A stretch of DNA of 64,000 nucleotides, taken from positions 4,357,776 to 4,421,775 of the forward strand of contig NZ_CP025746.1 of the NCBI RefSeq assembly GCF_004015185.1, read 5' to 3'. Position numbers and translations under genes: made by a program. The notes below the pieces were generated by a model that ran no database searches, was not told the origin of the DNA, and worked only from the letters and a program-made list of their open reading frames with translations. Below, in pieces: positions 41,849-50,848 of this stretch (the first letter of the stretch is position 1; every line of letters begins with the position of its first letter). Source of the DNA: Clostridium manihotivorum (GTDB lineage: Bacteria > Bacillota > Clostridia > Clostridiales > Clostridiaceae).

Positions 41849-41876
41849 CTTATAATATCATATAGTTCTTCTTCAA
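41849..41876 (-). promoter_or_regulatory. rRNA operon 1 distal promoter
   Basis: TTGAAG, 16 nt, TATAAG on the reverse strand, about 115 nt upstream of the proximal promoter. Confidence 0.5.
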
Positions 41877-42060
41877 TATAAATCTAAGGTATTGTGAGCA
41901 GTAAATACTTGTCTTTTAATCTGTATATCTATTCTTTTCGACATTTTTCACTAATTGATACACTTGGTACTGTTTTTGCCGAGTAAGTGGTTTAAATATA
42001 CTAAACTCTCTTATTTATCATAGGATATATTTAAATACAGAAGAAAAACTAAACTATAGG
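41877..42060. other. Spacer between divergent rRNA operon 1 and rpsD
   Basis: Part of a gene-free stretch of about 700 nt (41591-42306). Apart from the rRNA promoters and repeat copy C nothing was recognised. Confidence 0.5.
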
Positions 42061-42118
42061 GAATCAACTTCAACTATTAATTTATATTTTCAAAGGTTTC
42101 AAGATTTACTTAATACAA
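42061..42118 (+). repeat. Copy C of the second palindromic repeat family (partial)
   Basis: AATCAACTTCAACTATTAAT followed by TTATATTTTC matches the left arm of copies B and D over about 25 nt. The right arm is not recognisable. Confidence 0.45.
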
Positions 42119-42306
42119 GTTATACAAATAGTCTATTTAATTAAAATGTAAATGACTTAGTAGCATAATTAGCTTGATCCTTTATATTTATTTTAAACAT
42201 AAGTATAGGCATTGCAGGCACGTTATTATAAAAACATCTTATACTTAACATTAATAAATTAATTCAAGAAACTTGTTAAAATATTATAACTTATAGGAGG
42301 TACTTT

Positions 42307-42885
42307 ATGGCAAGACCTAGAACCCCACGTTTTAAACTTTCTAGGCATCTCGGTGTGAATGTATTTAATCACCCAAAAGCTTTAAACCGTGGAATAAAAA
42401 AACATAAGCTATCTGAATATGGAGAACAGCTATTAGAAAAACAAAAGTTAAAAGCTTACTATGGAGTTATGGAAAAACAATTTAGAAGATATGTTAGAGA
42501 ATCTTTATCTGCAAAGGAGAGACCTGAGCAATTATTAATTCAAAACCTAGAAAGAAGATTAGACTCAATAACTTATAGATTAGGCTTTGCCCCTACTCTA
42601 AGAATGGCAAGGCAGATGGTAAACCATGGTCATATTTTAGTTAATGGCAATAAAGTAGATATACCATCCTATAGAGTAAATGTAAATGACCTTATATCTC
42701 TTAAAGAGAAGTCTAGAAAAATAGAGGAGTTCGTTTCTAACTTTACATCTATACCAGTAATGGTTCCCTACATGTCAAAAGACAGTGCTAATTTCTCTGG
42801 TACACTTGTGAGGCTACCTCTTTTAGAGGAAGTTCCAATAGACGTTAGGCCTATAAAAGTTTTCGAATTTTACTCAAGAGTCTAA
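42307..42885 (+). CDS. rpsD: Ribosomal protein S4, cysteine-less paralogue
   Basis: A 192-residue S4. S4 binds 16S rRNA early in small-subunit assembly. The N-terminal domain lacks the four-cysteine zinc site (MARPRTPRFKLSRHLGVN in place of the C-x2-C form). The S4 RNA-binding domain is clear: RRLDSITYRLGFAPTLRMAR then QMVNHGHILVNGNKVDIPSY. ATG follows TAGGAGG. Standalone position beside an rRNA operon suggests a second, zinc-independent S4. The usual rpsD in the ribosomal alpha operon should lie elsewhere. Confidence 0.93.
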   Translation: MARPRTPRFKLSRHLGVNVFNHPKALNRGIKKHKLSEYGEQLLEKQKLKAYYGVMEKQFRRYVRESLSAKERPEQLLIQNLERRLDSITYRLGFAPTLRMARQMVNHGHILVNGNKVDIPSYRVNVNDLISLKEKSRKIEEFVSNFTSIPVMVPYMSKDSANFSGTLVRLPLLEEVPIDVRPIKVFEFYSRV

Positions 42886-42893
42886 GTAAACTA

Positions 42894-42936
42894 AAAAGTA
42901 TCTACAAAATTAAGCTTTTAAAATTTGTAGATACTT
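42894..42936. terminator. Bidirectional terminator between rpsD and the AI-2E transporter gene
   Basis: AAGTATCTACAAA pairs with TTTGTAGATACTT, with A-run before and T-rich sequence behind. It serves both converging genes. Confidence 0.8.
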
Positions 42937-42942
42937 CTATTA

Positions 42943-44094
42943 TTATTTTATTTCTAACTTCTTTTTCTTTAATCTACTATAAACTTCTCTGCGGAATAGT
43001 ACATATGCTACAGAAAATAATGGTATAAATATTATCATTCCAGCTACTCCAAGTGTCTTTCCGCCTACTGTAATAGCAACAAGTACCCATATGGAAGGAA
43101 GTCCAACTGAATTGCCTACTATCTTAGGATAAATGATATTATCCTCTATCTGTTTAAGGACTAAAAATACTATTATAAATATACCAGCTTTCATAGGATC
43201 AACCATTACAATCAAAAATGTAGCAACAGCAAATCCAATAAATGACCCTAACACAGGTATAACTGCCGTAAAGCCAATTAATATGCTAATAACTAAGGCA
43301 TAGGGAAACTTTAATATAATTAATGTGACAAAAAACATGAATCCTAATATGGCTGACTCTATACATTGCCCTGTAATGAAGTTTGAAAAAGTTTGAGCTG
43401 TAAGTGTTATTACCTCCAATATTGAATCTGCCTTACCTTGAGGTAGAAATGCAAAAATTATTTTTTTAAATTGTACTCCTAATTTTTTCTTTTGTGTCAA
43501 TATGTATATAGAAAACATAAAGGCTAATACAAACTCAACAATAGCGCTAGCAAAACCAGTAGCTACCCCTAAGGTTGATAGCAGCACAGAGCTTGCCCAG
43601 TTAAAAACCGTATTTTTAGCACTGTTAATTATACTATCCCAGTTTATCCCTAAATTATTAATCAAGTTCATTATATTAGTAGATAACCATGACTTACTGT
43701 TAATCCAGCTTTGTAGCATAGTTGTAGAATTATCAAAAGCTTGCGGTAAAACCTTTATAGTATCTATAATATTAGGAATAATTATATAAGATACCAAAAC
43801 TAAAACCCCTATTATCAACACACAGGAAAGAGCTATACTAATCATAGTATTAAACTTTCCAATAACCCTTCTTATACCCTTTACTTTAATCCTAGACAAA
43901 TTATTTGAGAAAAACGTTACTGGAATATTTAAAATAAATGCTATGCATCCTCCTAATATAAATGGAAATAACAGCCCATATACTGAACCTAATACTCCCA
44001 TTATCCCATGCCAATAATTGAACCACATATATAGCAAAATTGCCACAACTACCAGTAGAGTAATTTTGCCTGTAAGCTTCTTTTCTAGATCCAT
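42943..44094 (-). CDS. AI-2E family transporter (PerM/YdiK-like)
   Basis: A 383-residue membrane protein with about eight helices. AI-2E family proteins form trimers and export small solutes. Only some handle autoinducer 2, and others are sodium antiporters. Recognisable are PFILGGCIAFILNIPVTFFS, the KQIEDNIIYPKIVGNSVGLP signature near residue 310 and a late GGKTLGVAGMIIFIPLFSV. ATG is preceded by AGAAGGGGGATAAT. The gene stands alone. Confidence 0.9.
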   Translation of the reverse strand: MDLEKKLTGKITLLVVVAILLYMWFNYWHGIMGVLGSVYGLLFPFILGGCIAFILNIPVTFFSNNLSRIKVKGIRRVIGKFNTMISIALSCVLIIGVLVLVSYIIIPNIIDTIKVLPQAFDNSTTMLQSWINSKSWLSTNIMNLINNLGINWDSIINSAKNTVFNWASSVLLSTLGVATGFASAIVEFVLAFMFSIYILTQKKKLGVQFKKIIFAFLPQGKADSILEVITLTAQTFSNFITGQCIESAILGFMFFVTLIILKFPYALVISILIGFTAVIPVLGSFIGFAVATFLIVMVDPMKAGIFIIVFLVLKQIEDNIIYPKIVGNSVGLPSIWVLVAITVGGKTLGVAGMIIFIPLFSVAYVLFRREVYSRLKKKKLEIK

Positions 44095-44375
44095 ATTATC
44101 CCCCTTCTTGTGTTAATTAATTTATATACGAAAGCTACCATCTAGAAATATAAAAATAAAATTCATAAAGATAATTATACTACAAATTTCGTCAACTGAA
44201 AGCATAAGTATATTTTATATTTTAAAACTTTAAGCTTATACATACTTTTAATAGTGACTTTTGTTTTTAGATAAATTCAGAATTTAATAAAATATAATTA
44301 ATCGTTATGTAGCATAATCATAGTATAATGGTATAATTTTACTATAATAAATTCAATAAGTTATTTGGAGGAAAA
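44095..44375. other. Divergent intergenic region
   Basis: AT-rich region holding the promoters of the AI-2E transporter gene (reverse) and the M50 gene (forward). Several TATAAT-like boxes occur near 44320-44350, but no single promoter can be fixed. Confidence 0.4.
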
Positions 44376-44852
44376 ATGCTATTTTTATATTTATCTGTGA
44401 CACTGCTATATATATTGATAATTATAACTCTCTCAACATTATTTCATGAGTTAGGACATGGATTTTTCGCCAAGATTTTTGGTGGTAAAATAATAACTAT
44501 AGAATTAGGATTCGGTAGAAAAATTGCATCTTTTGGTATTTTCCAAATTAGGTTCATCTTCTTCTGGAAAGGGCTCTGCCTATACAACGATTTAAAGGTT
44601 AATAATAAAATGTCAAGATGTTTTATACATATTGGAGGTGTTTTATTCAATTTCTTTTTGTGCATTATTTGTATCTTCTTATTACAACATACCCGCCATT
44701 TTTCCCTATATCTCAATATTTTACTAAGCATAAATTCAGCGATGGTTCTTTTTAATCTTTTGCCAATTACAATAGGACATCTTAATACTGATGGAAAGCA
44801 ACTATATGCTACTATTAGGTATGGTTCTTCCAGTTTTGAAAATAAGCACTAG
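44376..44852 (+). CDS. M50 family (site-2 protease-like) membrane metallopeptidase
   Basis: A 158-residue membrane protein. STLFHELGHGFFAKIFGG carries the zinc motif HELGH near residue 27, and LFNLLPITIGHLNTDGKQLY is the second zinc site (N-x-x-P...DG) near residue 130. Two or three further helices lie between. Such proteases cut membrane-bound regulators. Short M50 proteins of this type have unknown targets. ATG follows TTGGAGGAAAA. Confidence 0.85.
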   Translation: MLFLYLSVTLLYILIIITLSTLFHELGHGFFAKIFGGKIITIELGFGRKIASFGIFQIRFIFFWKGLCLYNDLKVNNKMSRCFIHIGGVLFNFFLCIICIFLLQHTRHFSLYLNILLSINSAMVLFNLLPITIGHLNTDGKQLYATIRYGSSSFENKH

Positions 44853-44908
44853 TTAAATATTTTCACTATTTTATAATTAGCAACAAAAATGTTAAGAACC
44901 TGAAATAC

Positions 44909-44955
44909 AAAGTGCTAAAAAGTATTACTTTAGAATTTAATACTCTTTAGCACTT
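44909..44955. terminator. Bidirectional terminator
   Basis: AAAGTGCTAAA.AGTATTA pairs with TAATACT.TTTAGCACTTT over a 12-nt loop between the M50 gene and the converging DUF4829 gene. Confidence 0.8.
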
Positions 44956-45423
44956 TATATTGTAATAATCAGTATTTCTACTCTCCGACCTCATCAATTA
45001 ACCAAGGTGACGATTGATTTTCCCTCACTAATGTAAAATATTCATCCATATCGCCTGATTTATAATCGGACGTGTCCTTGTTATATCTACAGTTGAAATC
45101 AACCTTGTAAACCCTCACGTTATCTTCTTTAATTCCATTTACCTTTCCTCTTCCATAGGTCATATAATCTTTGCTTTGTTTATAGCTAACATCTTCTATA
45201 TTCTTAAGCTTAACATACTTTAATTTGTCAAACTCAAAAAATCTTGTTCCTTTATTAAAATCAGTCATAGTTGATAATACCTTTTTGCTATCCTTTTTAT
45301 TATAGAATTCAAAATATTTCTCTATTACCTGCTCTGGCCGAAGGTTTTTATCAATTTTATTATTCATCGTATTGTCGATGAACCTATTACCTGTTACTAT
45401 CAATATTGAAACAAATAATAGTA

Positions 45424-46610
45424 TATAAATTTCAATAATAAAAATTCATAGTAGAATATTACCAAATATATAAATCGCAAATAAGTGCAAAATAATTACA
45501 ATAATATTTAAAAGGTTGTGATTTATATGGATAATATTTATTCAAATAATACATTAGAATTAAATGAAAAAATTAATGAATTAAAGTCAATTATGAAGGA
45601 AACTAAAAATGTACGAATGTATAAAAGATACCTAGTAATATTAAGGCACTTGGAAGGTGCTTCAAATGTTGATATTGCTAAAATGGTTTCTTTAGATCAA
45701 CATACAGTCGGAGACTACATTAAAAACTACAAAGCTAAAGGATTGCTAGGCTTAGTAATGAAGCATAGTACAGGAGCTCCCAGAAAATTGAGTAAAGACC
45801 AAGAAGCCATGATAGTTGAAATTGTAACAAATAAAACTCCTGACGAAGTCGGGTTTGAATCTAGAAAAAACTGGACTATTGAAATAATTAGGCAGTGGGT
45901 GATTAAAACATTTTGTATAACCATGAGTCACAGGGGAATCCATGAAATTTTGCATAGATTAAATCTAAGCTATACAAGACCAACCTACGTACTAAAAAAA
46001 GCTGATAAAGAAAAGCAAGAAGAATTTAAGGTAACTTTTGAAGACCTAAAAAAAAACTAATTAATGGGGAGCTAGCGCATCTTCTGTTCGAAGATGAATC
46101 CATGATAAGAGACTATCAAGCTATACAGAAAACTTGGTTTAAGAAAGGTCAGCAGCGTAAAATCCCAACCTACGGTAAAAATGCTGGAGTAAAATTAATA
46201 GGGATATTGGATTATGGTACAGGAAAAGTATATTGTGAAGAGCATGAGAGGTATGATGCAGTTGTATTTGAAAGATTCTTAAAGTGTATACTAGAACAAT
46301 ACCCTACGGGTAAAATCGTAATGATACTAGATAATGCAAGAATACATCATGCAAAACTACTTGAGCCCTTTTTATATGAGAATAAAAATAGATTAGAGTT
46401 AGTATTTTTACCACCATATAGTCCAGAACTTAATTTGATAGAGGGGTTATGGGGGTGGCTTAAGTCAAGAATAATTAATAATGCATTCTATCCTACCTTA
46501 TCTAGGGTAAGCGAAGCAGTGCAAAGGTTTATTACACATATAAATAAAACCCCTACAGAAATCATAGACAGGCTATGCATTAAAATGTAGAAGTTTTATT
46601 GAAATATATA
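45424..46610 (+). mobile_element. IS630-family insertion sequence
   Basis: A 1187-bp element with imperfect terminal inverted repeats (TATAAATTTCAATAA left, complement of TATATATTTCAATAA right) and a TA on each side (45422-45423 and 46611-46612), the target of the IS630/Tc1 group. Both limits are confirmed by the interrupted gene, which is restored exactly when the element is taken out. Confidence 0.92.
45518..46590 (+). CDS. IS630-family transposase, probable -1 frameshift product
   Basis: Two overlapping frames form one DDE transposase of about 357 residues. The first (45518-46060) has helix-turn-helix domains with NVDIAKMVSLDQHTVGDYIK. The second begins behind an A9 run (near 46050) and carries the catalytic residues: LLFEDESMIR (Asp), VMILDNARIHH (Asp) and SPELNLIEGLWGWLKS (Glu). 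The shift needed is -1 on the A9 run, as is common by ribosomal or transcriptional slippage in this family, so the enzyme may be active. Both frames are otherwise intact. Confidence 0.87.
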
Positions 46611-46658
46611 TACAACAAAAGTACATAGTACTCTTCTCAAATTTGAATTTACTTTCAT

Positions 46659-46925
46659 TGATATCTCCCTTTAATTAATATTATCTGAGTTATCTCATAA
46701 CTTAACTTGTACTTCTTTATGCTAGAAGGGCTCATTCTACTGAAAATACTTTATTATGTGGATAATTTCTGTTATAGTCCTTATTAATAATACGCTTTTT
46801 AATTTAAGAAAGTTTTATCTAAAATATAATTTTCTAATAAAAAGATAATCTTTTCATTATACATTGTGAATATCCTACTTTTATAATCGGTTCCTCAAAA
46901 ATAAAAAAGTCGCCCAGCTACCTCT
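46659..46925. other. Upstream region of the split DUF4829 gene
   Basis: It holds the ribosome binding site at 46665-46670 and presumably the promoter. The rest is AT-rich. Nothing else was recognised. Confidence 0.4.
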
Positions 46926-47441
46926 TCAGTGAACTTTCTGCTTGATTTCTGGATCTAAAACAGTATTCTCCTTTGAAAAACAAGTCAGACTAAACATTTT
47001 CTTTGCTATCTCTAGGGCCTCAAATATTTGATTTTCTCCAACTTGTCCCCAACCTAACAAGCTAGTAGCTTTTAACGGAGTAGTCAAATATCTCCCATAT
47101 ATAAGCCCATTGTCTGGATCTGGTCGCTGTTCCCCTATAGATTTAAGCAGTGCTGTCATTCTAACTTGTGCATATAATTCAGTTCCATCTTCCTCATCCA
47201 CAAGCTGATATCCAACAATATAAGCTTTACTAATAGAGATATTTATCTCCTCCATCAGTTCTCTCTTTAGAGTTTCTTCCATATCCTTATCGAAAGCTTC
47301 TGGCTTTCCTCCAGTTAATTGGTACTCCCCATCCTCTATTCGAAGCAGTATACGACCATCATTTGTGAATATAATCCCATATACCTGCTTTATTTCAATA
47401 TGTGATGGAACATTGCCAGAATGCCACGTTATTATTGCCAT
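46926..47441 (-). CDS. NUDIX hydrolase
   Basis: A 171-residue hydrolase of nucleoside-diphosphate-linked compounds. The NUDIX box is GGKPEAFDKDMEETLKRELM followed by EEINI: the REL-x-EE core that binds metal is complete, while the first Glu of the box is Asp. Strands before and after (GIIFTNDGRILLRIEDGEYQ) fit the fold. I choose ATG at 47441 with GAGG eight bases upstream. A GTG at 47450 overlaps that site. The substrate is not predictable. Confidence 0.88.
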   Translation of the reverse strand: MAIITWHSGNVPSHIEIKQVYGIIFTNDGRILLRIEDGEYQLTGGKPEAFDKDMEETLKRELMEEINISISKAYIVGYQLVDEEDGTELYAQVRMTALLKSIGEQRPDPDNGLIYGRYLTTPLKATSLLGWGQVGENQIFEALEIAKKMFSLTCFSKENTVLDPEIKQKVH

Positions 47442-47575
47442 ATTATCCACCTCAACTTTTATGAATTACTAAAAGTAAAATTAAAAAGCGTTCTTTCATA
47501 CTATAGATTTATAATAAGATACTGTAATTATTTTTTTCAAACTGTATTCTATTATCCAAAAAAATAAAAGCTCTT

Positions 47576-47791
47576 CTATCTTAATTTATTTTTTCTTTTT
47601 TTAATAACCTCTACTATATCATGTAACTTTCTTGCCCGATATTTATTTTGTACTAAAGTCCAATCGATTGCTCCACATATCGCTACTGGAAATGTTGCCA
47701 TAAAAGCTTTAATCACTTCGCTTGTTTTTTCTTCAGACTGCACAATTTTATCTTTATCAAGAGCTTCTAGACACTCATCAAATAAAGCCAT
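47576..47791 (-). CDS. Small protein of unknown function
   Basis: A 71-residue protein, MALFDECLEALDKDKIVQSE at the start and a basic helical end (RKLHDIVEVIKKRKNKLR). A short hydrophobic stretch AFMATFPVAICGAIDW lies in the middle. ATG at 47791 has GAGAGGG six bases upstream. A longer frame to 47806 is less likely. No family recognised. Confidence 0.6.
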   Translation of the reverse strand: MALFDECLEALDKDKIVQSEEKTSEVIKAFMATFPVAICGAIDWTLVQNKYRARKLHDIVEVIKKRKNKLR

Positions 47792-47817
47792 AAAAATCCC
47801 TCTCATATAGTTAATGG

Positions 47818-47863
47818 TAAAAAGTACGGGATTATGAAATCAAATTCAATCCCGTACTTTTTT
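47818..47863 (-). terminator. Terminator of the tRNA-Pro gene
   Basis: AAAGTACGGGATT pairs perfectly with AATCCCGTACTTT, with A-runs and T-runs on both sides. It stands about 33 nt behind the tRNA. Confidence 0.9.
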
Positions 47864-47895
47864 ATAGTATTCTCTCCAAAAACATTAATTTTACT

Positions 47896-47971
47896 TGGTC
47901 TGGGTAACAGGATTTGAACCTGCGACCTCTAGAACCCCATTCTAGCGCGCTACCATCTGCGCCATACCCAG
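47896..47971 (-). tRNA. tRNA-Pro (anticodon GGG)
   Basis: A 76-nt cloverleaf with encoded CCA. Acceptor CTGGGTA/TACCCAG, D stem GCGC/GCGC, anticodon stem CTAGA/TCTAG with loop ATGGGGT giving GGG, and T stem GCAGG/CCTGT with loop TTCAAAT. C1-G72 and discriminator A agree with proline tRNAs. Confidence 0.95.
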
Positions 47972-48104
47972 ATATATTAAACGGAATGTATGTATTGCTT
48001 CTACATTAGCCTATATACTACAGAATCTATCCTTTAGCTGCAAGTGTATTATTACATAAATACCCATTTATATTAATTATTATAATTCAAGGAGTTATAA
48101 TTTT

Positions 48105-49317
48105 GACTTGTTGTAAAATCAAATTGAACTAATAAAAAAAATCCATAGTGGATTATTCTGTGTTATGATTTAATCGCTAAAGAAAATAGAACACGAGGAT
48201 AATCACTATGGACTATCAAAATAATAACACAGAATCACGTAAAAATAAACATTTGAATTTTAAAGAACGTGTGCTTATTGAGCTTCATCTAAAAGATGGT
48301 TTTTCAGCTTATAAGATAGCAAAAAAGCTAGAACGCCCAATCAACACTATTTTAAATGAAATTCGTCGTGGAACTACCACTCAAATTAAGCAAGGAAAAT
48401 GTCTTAAAGTATACCTTGCCGATACTGGCGAAGCTGTATATAAAAAGAATCGCATAAACTGCTGTAGTACTTTTAAGCGATTAGAATGCTCCGATTTTAT
48501 CAACTATACTGTGGATAAAATAAAAAATCATTCATGGTCACCAGATGCTTGTGTTGGCGAAGCTATCGCTAACGGTAGATTTGTGCGATCTCAAATGGTC
48601 TGCACAAAAACATTGTATAACTATATAGATCTTGGTTTATTAGAAGTAAAGAACGCTGATTTACCAATGAAGCTACGTAGAAATACAAAGTCTACTAGAG
48701 TTAAAGAACACAAGAAGAAACTTGGTTCTAGCATATCAGATCGCCCAGTAGAGATAAACGCTCGTAATGAGTTTGGGCACTGGGAGATAGACACTGTTAT
48801 TGGTGAAAAATCCAATAATGATAACGTACTTCTTACTATTGTTGAGCGTAAAACTAGATATGCTATGGTTGTAGATATTGCATCTAAAACCGCTGAAGAT
48901 GTTACTGATGCTCTTAATAGAGTACGCAGCTTGTTTGGCGACCAGTTTAGCCAAGTTTTTAAAACTATAACTGGAGATAATGGTTCAGAGTTTGCTAACT
49001 TATCCACACTTGAAAATGAAACTGATACAAAGGTGTACTTTACTCACCCATACTCATCTTTTGAAAAGGGGACTAATGAGCGTCATAATGGTCTGATACG
49101 TCGTTTTATCCCGAAGGGTAACCGTATTTCAAACTATACTTCTGATGACATTGCTTTCATAGAAGAATGGATGAATACTCTTCCTAGGAGAATTCTTAAC
49201 TACAAAACTCCTGAAGAACTGTTTGAAGCACACCTAGATCAAATCTATGGACTCTAAGTAAATACAAGCATTTAGATCATAAATAGAAATTAGTTCAATT
49301 TGTTATTGCAATTTATC
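48105..49317 (+). mobile_element. IS30-family insertion sequence, intact
   Basis: A 1213-bp element with 29-nt imperfect inverted repeats that both end in CAAATTGAACTAAT on the inner side. GAGTTATAATTTT (13 bp) flanks it directly on both sides (48092-48104 and 49318-49330). IS30 elements usually make shorter target repeats, so part of this repeat may be older sequence. Confidence 0.88.
48208..49257 (+). CDS. IS30-family transposase
   Basis: A 349-residue DDE transposase with full-length frame. N-terminal helix-turn-helix: LNFKERVLIELHLKDGFSAY then KIAKKLERPINTILNEIRRG. Catalytic residues: FGHWEIDTVIG (Asp), ITGDNGSEFAN (Asp) and KGTNERHNGLIRRF (Glu). The spacing is normal for the family. ATG follows CACGAGGATAAT. 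It is likely active. Confidence 0.95.
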   Translation: MDYQNNNTESRKNKHLNFKERVLIELHLKDGFSAYKIAKKLERPINTILNEIRRGTTTQIKQGKCLKVYLADTGEAVYKKNRINCCSTFKRLECSDFINYTVDKIKNHSWSPDACVGEAIANGRFVRSQMVCTKTLYNYIDLGLLEVKNADLPMKLRRNTKSTRVKEHKKKLGSSISDRPVEINARNEFGHWEIDTVIGEKSNNDNVLLTIVERKTRYAMVVDIASKTAEDVTDALNRVRSLFGDQFSQVFKTITGDNGSEFANLSTLENETDTKVYFTHPYSSFEKGTNERHNGLIRRFIPKGNRISNYTSDDIAFIEEWMNTLPRRILNYKTPEELFEAHLDQIYGL

Positions 49318-49389
49318 GAGTTATAATTTTCAACTACATGTATAGTTACTTATTTTTCTTAAATTTAGAATATAAAATTGTAATTAAAT

Positions 49390-49403
49390 TTGATTTAAAT
49401 CAC
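49390..49403 (+). promoter_or_regulatory. FNR/CRP-like palindrome before the hemerythrin gene
   Basis: TTGATTTAAATCAC differs from the FNR box (TTGAT-N4-ATCAA) only at the last base. It lies 76 nt before the start codon, where an activator site would be expected. Confidence 0.45.
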
Positions 49404-49478
49404 AGTAATTAATAAACTTCAGTAGTAAAATTAGCACATAAACTAATTGAACAACGAAAATAACTAGGAGGAATAAAT

Positions 49479-50243
49479 ATGTTTATTGCTAATCAAGATA
49501 GAATAAAAAAACTTACAGAAGTTTTAAAAAGGCTTAATACCGAAGGTGTAAATGATGAAACTAGAAGAGAGGCTTTAAATATAGTTGCTAATATAGATCC
49601 TATTGAATTATCCATTGCAGAGCAAAGCCTTATTGAACAAGGGATGGATCCACAAGAACTCAGAAATCTATGCGAGATTCATATGGAAGTTTTAAGCGAT
49701 GAGTTAGTTAAACTTAGAAAAAAGATTGAGCCTGGTCATATGTTAGATACTCTTATAATCGAGCATGATAAAATAAAAGATTTTCTTACTGAATTAGAAG
49801 AATTGAATCTTAAAATTCAAAAGTTAAATAGCTACACTGAAAATTCTGAGCTATTTGTAATATTAGAAACATTGGCTCAAAATATTTTAGATGCTGAGAA
49901 CCACCACAAAAGAGAAGAAGATGTTCTATTTCCTGAATTAGAAAAAAGAAATATCACTGGGCCAACAAGAATTATGAGAATGGAACATGAAGATTTAAGG
50001 ATGAAAAAGAGACTACTAAAAGAAGCAGCTCAAAATGCTTGTACTGTAGATTTTGCTCAGTGCAAAAATCAAATAGATGAATTGTCTAAGTATCTTGTCT
50101 TTAATCTTAGAGATCATATTTATAAAGAAAACTATATATTATATCCTACTGCTATAGATGCAATTAAAGATACTGACTTGTGGAAAGATATGAAAGATAA
50201 GAGTGATGAAATAGGATATTGTCCTTTCACACCAGAAAAATAA
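49479..50243 (+). CDS. DUF438 / hemerythrin HHE domain protein
   Basis: A 254-residue cytoplasmic protein. Residues 1-85 are a DUF438 domain (ELSIAEQSLIEQGMDPQELR). Residues 85-235 are a four-helix HHE domain for a di-iron site, with ligands in GHMLDTLIIEHDKI, AENHHKREEDVLFPELE, IMRMEHEDLR and FNLRDHIYKENYILYP. The tail YCPFTPE has one cysteine. Related proteins of anaerobes are linked to oxygen or nitric oxide handling and iron-sulphur repair. A C-terminal PAS domain found in longer relatives is absent. ATG follows TAGGAGGAATAAAT. Confidence 0.9.
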   Translation: MFIANQDRIKKLTEVLKRLNTEGVNDETRREALNIVANIDPIELSIAEQSLIEQGMDPQELRNLCEIHMEVLSDELVKLRKKIEPGHMLDTLIIEHDKIKDFLTELEELNLKIQKLNSYTENSELFVILETLAQNILDAENHHKREEDVLFPELEKRNITGPTRIMRMEHEDLRMKKRLLKEAAQNACTVDFAQCKNQIDELSKYLVFNLRDHIYKENYILYPTAIDAIKDTDLWKDMKDKSDEIGYCPFTPEK

Positions 50244-50448
50244 ACTTATTATTAATTGCGTAATAGACAGGCTCTTTTGTGTTTTGATTACTTTAAATAA
50301 AAACTTATTAATTCTTATGAGCCTTTAATTTAAATATTGTATTGAAGTAGTCCATATTAAGATGTATAACTTTAATTCAAAATATATTTTCCCCTCCTAT
50401 TTGGAATATAAATTTTATTGAAAAGTTCTACGTCTTTATTTAATATAC

Positions 50449-50482
50449 GAAGTCACTGAAGATTCCTTCAGTGACTTTTCTT
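50449..50482 (+). terminator. Rho-independent terminator
   Basis: AAGTCACTGAAG pairs with CTTCAGTGACTT, followed by TTCTT. It is 206 nt behind the hemerythrin gene. Confidence 0.75.
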
Positions 50483-50510
50483 AAATTATCACTTCTTTAC
50501 AACATCTATA

Positions 50511-50604
50511 GGTATCCAACTTCAACTATTAATTTATAAACGCCACAAACTTCCCAAAAGATAGGATTTTATAACAAGTATAAATTAAGTTTTCATAAAT
50601 GTTC
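50511..50604 (+). repeat. Copy B of the second palindromic repeat family
   Basis: GGTATCCAACTTCAACTATT then AATTTATA opens the element and TATAAATTAAGTTTTCATAA closes it, with a loop unlike that of copy D. About 50 arm positions agree with copy D at 18119. Confidence 0.6.
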
Positions 50605-50848
50605 ACTATATATACTAACACCAATACACTACTTTAATATTGCAAATAATATAATCTTTAACTTATATTATTTTTCAAGCCTGTTACTGTGACTTATCTA
50701 TAGATTCAATTGAATTATGATTCTCTAAAGAATAAAAAAATAGTCAATAGCCTCATTCATGTTAGAACTAAAATGCTATTGCCCGATTTTAATATCTTTT
50801 ACCCCAATGATAAGTTGCAATTGGCCTTTATCTACTTTTAGGGTAATC

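Larger units (their letters stand above)
44978..46658 (-). pseudogene. DUF4829-type exported protein gene, split by IS630
   Basis: The main part (45423-44978) encodes a secreted small protein with RPEQVIEKYFEFYNKKDSKK and the late SPWLIDEVGE, a DUF4829-like domain. It lacks its start because IS630 (45424-46610) lies inside the signal peptide. Removing the IS and one copy of the TA target repeat joins it to 46658-46613 in frame: ATG behind GGGAG, then MKVNSNLRRVLCTFVV and LLFVSILIVTGNRF. The restored gene has 492 nt, 163 residues, with a normal basic and hydrophobic signal. A TTG within the remaining part could give an untargeted product. Confidence 0.85.
50244..50848. other. Intergenic region with terminator and repeat copy B
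   Basis: About 600 nt without genes. It holds the terminator at 50449 and repeat copy B at 50511. Two short non-coding stretches on each side show nothing. Confidence 0.5.
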
